Part shown: in pieces, positions 1 to 6,436 of the stretch | How positions within the stretch are numbered: the stretch's first letter is position 1 | Layout: every line of letters starts with the position of its first letter | Assembly: GCA_964528445.1 (NCBI GenBank) | Contig: CAZGSL010000011.1 | Coordinates: 1 to 58,347, forward strand | DNA length: 58,347 nt | From: JAXHMM01 sp964528445 | GTDB taxonomy: Bacteria > Bacteroidota > Rhodothermia > Balneolales > Balneolaceae | Direction: 5' to 3' | Notes under the pieces: generated by a model | Seen by the model: only the letters and a program-made list of their open reading frames with translations | Databases searched by the model: none | Told to the model about the DNA's origin: nothing | Made by a program: the position numbers and the translations under genes

Positions 1-34
1 AAAAAGAAAAGCCGGGACTGTGATCGGTCCCGGC
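1..34 (-). terminator. Rho-independent terminator after tRNA-Arg
   Basis: An 8-bp perfect GC-rich stem (11-18 with 27-34) is followed, when read on the minus strand, by a T-rich run at 10-1. It lies about 30 bases past the 3' end of the tRNA and would end its transcript. Confidence 0.8.
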
Positions 35-64
35 TTTGGTGGTGGTGGAGGAGCTATTGTGGAG

Positions 65-138
65 TACGCCCGGAAGGATTCGAACCCTCAACCTCCTGGT
101 CCGTAGCCAGACGCTCTATCCAGTTGAGCTACGGGCGC
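65..138 (-). tRNA. tRNA-Arg (anticodon ACG)
   Basis: The minus strand folds into a full cloverleaf: 7-bp acceptor stem, GCTC/GAGC D stem, 5-bp anticodon stem around the loop CTACGGA, and a T arm with the GGTTCGAATCC core. The loop places ACG at positions 34-36, so it reads CGN arginine codons after A34 is deaminated to inosine. The discriminator base is A and the CCA end is not encoded. It has its own promoter and terminator and appears to be a single-gene unit. Confidence 0.95.
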
Positions 139-150
139 AATAAGAAGCAT

Positions 151-182
151 CAAAGATACGCACCTTTGATCTGGTTGGCAAA
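151..182 (-). promoter_or_regulatory. Bacteroidota-type promoter for tRNA-Arg
   Basis: On the minus strand TTTG (182-179), a 20-bp spacer and TATCTTTG (158-151) match the -33/-7 consensus TTTG-N19/20-TAnnTTTG of the Bacteroidota primary sigma factor in both boxes. The start point would fall a few bases before the tRNA 5' end. Confidence 0.7.
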
Positions 183-198
183 CCTCTTGCCCTATTAT

Positions 199-229
199 GA
201 TTCGATACATTATTATATTTTATCGAATC
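199..229. promoter_or_regulatory. Perfect inverted repeat upstream of the metalloprotease gene
   Basis: GATTCGATA (199-207) and TATCGAATC (221-229) are a perfect 9-bp inverted repeat with a 13-bp AT-rich spacer. The spacer overlaps TATATTTT (214-221), a near match to the -7 box, on the strand of the downstream gene. It could be an operator or a transcript hairpin. No binding protein can be named from sequence. Confidence 0.4.
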
Positions 230-293
230 TAACCGACCAGAGATACCGTAAGCGCCAACACGTTTGCAACTCCTTAACCAAGACACGGATGCC

Positions 294-2885
294 ATGAACA
301 CGAAAAAGCATGCCCTTACCCTAGCCTGTATGCTCTTCCTTTTCTTCGCCGGAACGGCCTTTGCCCAGGAGGGCGGCGAAGAGGAAGCGGATACCACGGA
401 CCAATTTGCGGAACTGATCGAAGAGACCACTCACCAGGAGGGTTTCATCGATACGTACACCAAAGACGGAACCCTCTACCTGGCGATACCCAGGGATATG
501 CTGAACGAGGAGTTCCTGATGAACTACGAGATCGCCCAGGGCATCGGGTCCAGCGGCCTGTACGGGGGTACCATGCTCAATATATTCGAGGGCAACCTGG
601 TGGCGTTCGAAGAGCACGAAGGCAAGATCTTCCTGGTGCAGCGCCCCCACCGCTACAAGGCCGAACCCAATACGCCGGAAGCCCGGTCGGTGGATCTGAG
701 CTACGGGAGTTCCGTGCTGGAAACGGCTGAGATCGCGGCCACCAACGAGGATTCGGTTATGCTGATCGACGCGTACGGCTGGTTTGTGTCCGACCTCTCC
801 AACATCAGCCAGCGGGTCCAGGGAGCCGTAGGTGGACGCGTCACCGTGGATGCCGACAGGAGCTACATGAAATCGGTGAAAAACTTTCCCGAAAATACCG
901 CCGTCACCGCCTCGCTTACCTTTGGCAATCAGCAGCCCGGCGGACCGAGAACGGTGCCGGATACGCGGTACATCCCCGTCTCCATCCACTACAACCTGGC
1001 CAAGCTGCCCGGGGAGCCGATGGAGCCCAGGATGGGAGACGACCGCGCGGGATACTTTATGACCGTGCACAAGGATTTTACCAACGAGGACCAGACCTTC
1101 TTTGAGCGATACGTCAACCGCTGGCGGCTGGAGTGCGACGGACCGGCCGGGTCCGACGGTCTCTGTACGCCCGAGGAGCCAATCGTCTATTACATTGACC
1201 GCACGGTTCCCGATGAGTTCCGGGAGGCGATGATGGAGGGTGTCGAAGCATGGTCCGACGCCTTCGAGGAGGCCGGCTTCCGCAACGCCGTGCAGGCCGA
1301 GATGCTGCCCGAAGGAGTGGATCCGGAGGACATCCGCTACCCCACCCTCCGGTGGAGCACCAACGACCAGCCGGGATACGGCGCGATTGGCCCCTCGGTG
1401 GTCGATCCGCGCACCGGCGAGATTCTGGACGCCGACATTCTGTTCGAGGCCAACATGATTCTGGGCGACAAGGAGACCTACCGGGAGCTGGTGGAGCCGC
1501 GGAACGCCATTGACGAAATATACAACCGCTCGGAAGAGGAGCTGGAACTGATGCGGCAGGGCGTTAAGACCCGCTCCTTCTTCACTGAGCTGCATACCCA
1601 GCTTCAGATGGCCCGGGGCGTCATGATGGCCCGGGGTGTAATTCAGCCCGGAGAACCCGTGCCCGAGGAGTTCCTGGACCAGGCGGTGCGCTGGGTGACC
1701 ATGCACGAAGTGGGACACACGCTGGGCCTGAGGCACAACTTCCGCTCCTCCATCGACACCCCGCTCGAGCAGCTCTATGACGAGGAGTTCACGGCCGAAA
1801 ACGGGGTATTCAGCTCCGCCATGGAGTACCCGACGGTGAACGTGAATCCCGAGGGCGAGGGCATGGACGGTCATTACTGGAACCCGGGCGTGGGGTCGTA
1901 CGACCGCTGGATCATCAGCTACGGGTACACGCCGGACTCCTCCGAGGCGGAGGAGATCGCGCGCAATTCCGCCCTTCCCGGCCACGCCTACGGTACGGAC
2001 GGCGACACCGGCGGACCCGATCCGCATGTGAACGTGTACGACCTGAGCGACGATCCCCTGGCATGGGGCAGGGAGCGCGCGGCCATGCTGCGGGAGATGA
2101 TTCCGCGGGTGCCCGAGATCGCGCTGGACGACAACCTGCCGTATTACGAGGCCACGGACCTGTTTCAGTCCTATCTTTTCCAGTACGCGCGGGCGCTGGC
2201 CCCGACGGTGAAGTATATCGGGGGACAGCATCAGTACCGGGATCATGTGGGCGATCCGCAGGGGCGCATGCCCTTCGTGCCGGTGTCGCATGCCGACCAG
2301 ATGGAGGCGCTCGACATGATTGTGGAATACGCCTTTCAGCCGGAGGCACTGGACCTGCCGCAGGATGTCTACCAGCAGTTCGGCGCCAACCGCTGGAGTC
2401 ACTGGGGCATCAGCACCACCTACGGCGGGCGTATCGACTATCCCCTGCACCAGACCATGCTGGGCATCCAGGAGTCGCTTATGAACCAGCTTTTGGATCC
2501 CACCCGGCTCTCCCGCATACGGGATACCGAGGCCAAGTTCGGTGCGGAGAACACGGTTACGATTCCGGAACTGATGGGGCGGATGACCAACGCCGTCTGG
2601 CAGGAGGTCTGGAGCGCTCCGGGAGAGAACATCGACAGCAACCGTCGCGACCTGCAGCGGGCGCACCTGGACGCGATGATTTCCATCGTCACCGAAGCTC
2701 CAGAGGATATGCCGGCGGACGCCAAGTCGGTCGCCCGGATGCAGCTCCGGGATCTTTCGTCACGGCTGGAGTCCCGGCTGTCGCCTCCCACCTTTGAGTT
2801 CAGCGACTACACGCGTGCCCATCTCGAGGAGGCCCAAGCCCGCATCGACCGTGCGCTTGAAGCGGGACTGAGCCTGGAGAACTGA
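294..2885 (+). CDS. Secreted zinc-dependent metalloprotease (DUF5117/DUF4953-like)
   Basis: This is a predicted exported zinc metallopeptidase of 863 aa. Residues 1 to about 25 form a signal peptide ending ...GTAFA-Q. The extended metzincin-type motif HEVGHTLGLRH starts at about residue 471 and supplies three zinc-binding histidines and the catalytic Glu. Large flanking regions resemble the DUF5117 and DUF4953 segments of long Bacteroidota zinc-dependent metalloproteases. I chose the ATG at 294 because the signal peptide begins there; an in-frame TTG at 264 would add ten unlikely residues. It is monocistronic and ends in a terminator. The substrate is unknown. Confidence 0.88.
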   Translation: MNTKKHALTLACMLFLFFAGTAFAQEGGEEEADTTDQFAELIEETTHQEGFIDTYTKDGTLYLAIPRDMLNEEFLMNYEIAQGIGSSGLYGGTMLNIFEGNLVAFEEHEGKIFLVQRPHRYKAEPNTPEARSVDLSYGSSVLETAEIAATNEDSVMLIDAYGWFVSDLSNISQRVQGAVGGRVTVDADRSYMKSVKNFPENTAVTASLTFGNQQPGGPRTVPDTRYIPVSIHYNLAKLPGEPMEPRMGDDRAGYFMTVHKDFTNEDQTFFERYVNRWRLECDGPAGSDGLCTPEEPIVYYIDRTVPDEFREAMMEGVEAWSDAFEEAGFRNAVQAEMLPEGVDPEDIRYPTLRWSTNDQPGYGAIGPSVVDPRTGEILDADILFEANMILGDKETYRELVEPRNAIDEIYNRSEEELELMRQGVKTRSFFTELHTQLQMARGVMMARGVIQPGEPVPEEFLDQAVRWVTMHEVGHTLGLRHNFRSSIDTPLEQLYDEEFTAENGVFSSAMEYPTVNVNPEGEGMDGHYWNPGVGSYDRWIISYGYTPDSSEAEEIARNSALPGHAYGTDGDTGGPDPHVNVYDLSDDPLAWGRERAAMLREMIPRVPEIALDDNLPYYEATDLFQSYLFQYARALAPTVKYIGGQHQYRDHVGDPQGRMPFVPVSHADQMEALDMIVEYAFQPEALDLPQDVYQQFGANRWSHWGISTTYGGRIDYPLHQTMLGIQESLMNQLLDPTRLSRIRDTEAKFGAENTVTIPELMGRMTNAVWQEVWSAPGENIDSNRRDLQRAHLDAMISIVTEAPEDMPADAKSVARMQLRDLSSRLESRLSPPTFEFSDYTRAHLEEAQARIDRALEAGLSLEN

Positions 2886-2914
2886 CTTACGGTAGCTTCC
2901 GCCCTCTGTTTTGT

Positions 2915-2963
2915 GGGGATCGTTCTTCCGCTTTAAGGCGCAGGGACGGTCCCCTTTTTATTT
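2915..2963 (+). terminator. Terminator after the metalloprotease gene
   Basis: GGGGATCGT (2915-2923) pairs with ACGGTCCCC (2946-2954) with one G-T pair, followed by a T-rich run. It overlaps the end of the convergent rluD-like gene by a few bases. Confidence 0.65.
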
Positions 2964-3962
2964 GCAGTTCATCCGCAGCGTCCCCAGCACCTGCTGGAAG
3001 TCGCCGGGCAGTTCGGAGTGGAACTCCATCTGCTCTCCCGTACGCGGATGTTCAAAACCCAGGGTCCTGGCATGCAGGCACTGCCGGTCCATGCTGGCCA
3101 ACAGATTGTTGAACATGCTCTTCCGGCTGCCGGTGTTGGGACCGTATCGCACGGCGTCGCCCCCGTACTGGCGGTCGCCGAATACCCACATATGCCGGTG
3201 CGCGAAATGAACGCGGATCTGGTGGGTCCGCCCGGTCTCCAGCTGAACCTTTACCAGCGAGAGATGGTCGAAGTATTCCAGCACCTCGTAGTGGGTTGTG
3301 GCATGCTTGCCCTTCTCGTCAGATACCACCGCCATCTTTTTGCGGTCGCGGGGATCGCGTCCGATGGCTCCCGTGATGGTGCCTTTCTCCTTATCCGGGT
3401 GCCCCCAGACGATGGCCCAGTAGGTCCGTTCGATATCCTTGGTGCGAAAGTAGTCGCTCAGCACCCGGTGGGCCTCGTCGTTTTTGGCTACGACGAGGAT
3501 GCCACTGGTGTCCTTGTCCAGCCGGTGCACGATACCCGGGCGGATGGTGTCGGTATCGGGATCCGACAGCTCGTCGGCGTGCCAGAGCAGCCCGTTCACC
3601 AGCGTGCCCGTCCAGTGCCCGTAGGCCGGGTGCACCACCATATCCGCCGGCTTGTTCACCAGGATGATGTCGTCGTCTTCGTAGATGATATCCAGCTCCA
3701 TCTTTTCCGGCCTGGCCTCCGGCGGAGCGGGCTTGGGGATGGAGACGTCGATCTCGTCGCCGGGCTGGATGTTGTAAGATGATTTTTCCCGTTTCCCATT
3801 GACGAGCACGTGGCCACCCTCGATGGCCTCCTGTACCTTGGTACGGGAAGTATTCTCCGCGAAACGCGCCACATATTTGTCCAGGCGTTCCCCGGAGTCG
3901 TCTCCTTCCGGTACCTCAAAGTGGTAGTCCGTCGTCTCGCTATGCTGGTTCTTATCCGTCAA
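2958..3962 (-). CDS. rluD: RluA/RluD-family 23S rRNA pseudouridine synthase
   Basis: It converts specific uridines in structured RNA, most likely 23S rRNA helix 69, to pseudouridine. An N-terminal S4 RNA-binding domain (starting GERLDKYVA) is followed by the RluA catalytic domain with the signature HRLDKDTSG, whose Asp is the nucleophile, and a C-terminal GRTHQIRVH motif. The length is about 334 aa, normal for RluD. The start is uncertain. I favour TTG at 3962, because a possible -7 box lies at 4009-4002 and the S4 domain begins soon after; an in-frame ATG at 4052 would add 30 non-conserved residues. Whether it is RluD or a paralogue cannot be fixed by sequence alone. Confidence 0.85.
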   Translation of the reverse strand: MTDKNQHSETTDYHFEVPEGDDSGERLDKYVARFAENTSRTKVQEAIEGGHVLVNGKREKSSYNIQPGDEIDVSIPKPAPPEARPEKMELDIIYEDDDIILVNKPADMVVHPAYGHWTGTLVNGLLWHADELSDPDTDTIRPGIVHRLDKDTSGILVVAKNDEAHRVLSDYFRTKDIERTYWAIVWGHPDKEKGTITGAIGRDPRDRKKMAVVSDEKGKHATTHYEVLEYFDHLSLVKVQLETGRTHQIRVHFAHRHMWVFGDRQYGGDAVRYGPNTGSRKSMFNNLLASMDRQCLHARTLGFEHPRTGEQMEFHSELPGDFQQVLGTLRMNCK

Positions 3963-4073
3963 GTCGGAGAGGGATTTGTTGTACTGATAACACCCAACAG
4001 GAAAAAATATGGAAAAATTCTGTAAGGATTCCCCTTTGTGGCGGTCATACACAGTGACTGTTCATTAAGGGAG

Positions 4074-4162
4074 ACCTTCCTGAGCCTTCATTTCTTCAGG
4101 AGAGGTAAGCGGCTCGACTTTCCATCCGAGACATCTCGGGGGGAGATCGGGCCGCTTTTTTT
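4074..4162 (+). ncRNA. Two-hairpin RNA element ending in a terminator-like stem, upstream of recN
   Basis: Hairpin 1 is a 10-bp stem with one bulged G: ACCTTCCTGA at 4074-4083 pairs with 4096-4106. It abuts AAGCGGC (4107-4113), which pairs with GCCGCTT (4151-4157) and runs into T4156-4162. A smaller CCGAG/CTCGG hairpin sits inside. The fold ends about 80 bases before recN. It is either an attenuating leader or a small independent RNA. It matches no riboswitch class I know. No clear promoter was found. Confidence 0.45.
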
Positions 4163-4201
4163 ATGGGCAGCCCATTTGAAGATGAATCCGCAAAGGCGGA
4201 T
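4163..4201 (+). promoter_or_regulatory. Two further small hairpins in the recN leader
   Basis: ATGGG-CAG-CCCAT (4163-4175) follows directly on the T run, and ATCCGC-AAAG-GCGGAT (4186-4201) follows that. Both are perfect short stems. They could act as anti-terminator pieces or affect ribosome access to recN; this is inferred from the base pairing only. Confidence 0.3.
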
Positions 4202-4243
4202 ATTGATTTTGCACCGGCACCTTCCATACATCACCGACCGGCC

Positions 4244-5950
4244 ATGATCCAGTCCCTCTACATAAAAGATTACGCCCTCATTGACGAACTCGAGGTTCGG
4301 TTTGAAGAGGGGTTGAATATTCTCACCGGTCAGACCGGCGCCGGGAAATCGATCATTATCGGTGCGCTTAACATGATCCTGGGCGAGCGGGCCGATACCG
4401 AAGTCATCAGGCAGGGCACCACCAAGGCCATTGCGGAGGGCATTATAAAGGTGGGAGAAAACGAGGTTATCCGCGAGCTGCTGGAGGAGAACGCCGTGGA
4501 GTACCGCGAGGAACTTATCCTGAGGAGGGAGATCCGGGACGCGGGCAGCCGGGCGTTTATCAACGATACGCCCGTTACCATTTCCGTACTCCGGCAGGTC
4601 GGCGACCGACTGGTGGATCTGCACGGGCAGCACGACCACCAGATGCTGCTGCGCGAGGAGAATCACCGGGGCGTGGTGGATGCCTTCGGAAATCTGGATG
4701 TTCTGCTGGAGGAGTACCGGGAAGCCTACCGGAGAATGGAGAAGCTGCAGCGGGAACTTCGCGAAATGCAGGCAAGGGAACGGGAACTGGAGGAGAAGCG
4801 CGAGCTCTACCGCTTCCAGGTGAATGAGCTGGAGGACGCCGAGCTGGAGCCCGGAGAGGAGGAGGAGCTGGAGGCCGAGATGAACCTACTGGACAACGCC
4901 GAGGATCTGGAGCAGAAGGCCACGGCCGTGGTGGAGATGGGAGAGGGAGACGAGATCAGCGTGATGGATCTGCTGAACCGCATGAAGCTGCACCTGGAGG
5001 ATATGGCGCGTATTGAGCCGGACTTTGAGACCTACCTGGAGGAGCTCTCCTCGGCACGGATCAGCATACAGGAGGCTGTAAGTTTTGCCGAGCGGTACCG
5101 TGCCGGCATCGAGTTCAATCCCCGAAGGCTCGAGGAGCTTCGCGGCCGGCTGTCGGAGTTGAACCGGCTGCGCAAGAAGTACAACCGCACCGTTCCCGAG
5201 TTGCTCGAATACCTGGAGGAGATCCGTGAGGAGCTGAACCTGGCGGAAAATTTCGACCTGGAGATTGATAAAAAGGAGCAGCAGATCGAGGAGACGGCCG
5301 GGGAGCTGGCCGACCGCGCGCAAAAACTGCACGAGCGGCGAACGGAGGTGGGAGAAGAGCTCTCTTCGGATATCGAGGATGAACTGGACAATCTGGGCAT
5401 TCCGCACGCCACCCTGGAGGTGTCGGTGGAGTGGATGAAAGCCGAAGAGGGGTGGATTGAAATCGGCGGAGTTCCCGTGGAATGTACGGCAGAGGGAGCG
5501 GACCGCGTGCGCCTGTTTATCTCGACCAACAAGGGGGAGAAGCCGAAGCCGCTGGCGAAGATCGCCTCCGGCGGGGAGATCAGTAGGGTCATGCTTGCGC
5601 TCAAGTCCATTCTGGCCCGGGAGCAGAGCCTGCCCGTGATGATATTCGATGAGATTGACAACGGCATAAGTGGGCATATCTCCGAGAAGGTGGGGCGGAC
5701 GATGCGGCAGCTCTCCGGCCGGTGCCAGATTATCGCCATTACCCATCAGCCGCAGATCGCCAGCCAGGCCCACAGCCACTACCGGGTGGAGAAAAGCGAA
5801 CAGGAGGGGCGCACGGTGACGGGCATCGTCCCCCTCTCGGAGCAGGAGCATGTTGCGGAGGTGGCGGGATTGATGAGCGGGGAGGACGTGACCGAGGCCG
5901 CCCTGGAGAGCGCGCGCGAGCTGATTGAGAAAGGCGCTTCCCACAACTAG
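4244..5950 (+). CDS. recN: DNA repair protein RecN
   Basis: RecN is an SMC-like ATPase that tethers DNA ends and sister chromatids during double-strand break repair. The 568-aa protein has the N-terminal motif YALIDELEVRF, Walker A GQTGAGKS at residues 29-36, a long charged coiled-coil middle (about 150-370), and a C-terminal half with the ABC signature region ASGGEISRVMLALKS and Walker B VMIFDEID. The start at 4244 gives the usual RecN N terminus. It follows a structured leader with a terminator-like stem, so transcription may be attenuated. Confidence 0.96.
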   Translation: MIQSLYIKDYALIDELEVRFEEGLNILTGQTGAGKSIIIGALNMILGERADTEVIRQGTTKAIAEGIIKVGENEVIRELLEENAVEYREELILRREIRDAGSRAFINDTPVTISVLRQVGDRLVDLHGQHDHQMLLREENHRGVVDAFGNLDVLLEEYREAYRRMEKLQRELREMQARERELEEKRELYRFQVNELEDAELEPGEEEELEAEMNLLDNAEDLEQKATAVVEMGEGDEISVMDLLNRMKLHLEDMARIEPDFETYLEELSSARISIQEAVSFAERYRAGIEFNPRRLEELRGRLSELNRLRKKYNRTVPELLEYLEEIREELNLAENFDLEIDKKEQQIEETAGELADRAQKLHERRTEVGEELSSDIEDELDNLGIPHATLEVSVEWMKAEEGWIEIGGVPVECTAEGADRVRLFISTNKGEKPKPLAKIASGGEISRVMLALKSILAREQSLPVMIFDEIDNGISGHISEKVGRTMRQLSGRCQIIAITHQPQIASQAHSHYRVEKSEQEGRTVTGIVPLSEQEHVAEVAGLMSGEDVTEAALESARELIEKGASHN

Positions 5951-6038
5951 AATATTGCTGGAATACTTCCGGACCGCACCGGCGGGTATAGGAGACGACC
6001 TGATCCGATGCCTTATCTTGAATTAAATTTCACACACC

Positions 6039-6413
6039 ATGTCCAAGCGACACTCCGAACGATTTGTCACTCTTGTTGACGACGCGCTCACACGGGTCGA
6101 CGAATTAACTCCCGGGGAAGTGCAGGAGAAACTGGAAGAAGGGGATGACTTTGTGCTCCTGGATGTCCGGGAACGCGATGAGTGGGAAAAATCCCACATA
6201 TCGGGGGCGGATTACCTTGGCAAGGGGGTGATCGAACGGGACATTGAAGAGGAGATACCGGATACCGATACCGAACTGGTGCTCTACTGCGGGGGAGGCT
6301 ACCGATCCGCCCTGGCGGCCGACAACCTGCAGAAGATGGGATACACCGACGTCAAATCGTTGAAAGGCGGCTTCCGGTCGTGGACCGAGGCGGGCCTGCC
6401 CATCAAGAAGTAG
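6039..6413 (+). CDS. Rhodanese-like domain protein
   Basis: This is a single-domain rhodanese of 124 aa, a probable sulfurtransferase or persulfide carrier in the cytoplasm. The region LLDVRERDEWEKSHISGA is the CH2A-type motif, and the active-site loop CGGGYRS carries the persulfide-forming Cys84. There is no signal peptide. It is transcribed alone, between recN and a convergent oxidoreductase gene, so no partner can be named. Confidence 0.9.
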   Translation: MSKRHSERFVTLVDDALTRVDELTPGEVQEKLEEGDDFVLLDVRERDEWEKSHISGADYLGKGVIERDIEEEIPDTDTELVLYCGGGYRSALAADNLQKMGYTDVKSLKGGFRSWTEAGLPIKK

Positions 6414-6436
6414 CCTCGGGCCGGCCGGATGAGCGA

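Noticed and set aside
321..2666. Long minus-strand open frame of 781 codons
   Set aside because: It is fully antisense to the metalloprotease gene, has no known domains and the composition expected of a shadow in GC-rich DNA.
4066..4243. Known riboswitch or SRP, 6S or tmRNA gene before recN
   Set aside because: The sequence lacks the conserved cores of SAM, FMN, TPP, ZTP, fluoride, glycine and cyclic di-GMP riboswitches and of SRP RNA as I know them.
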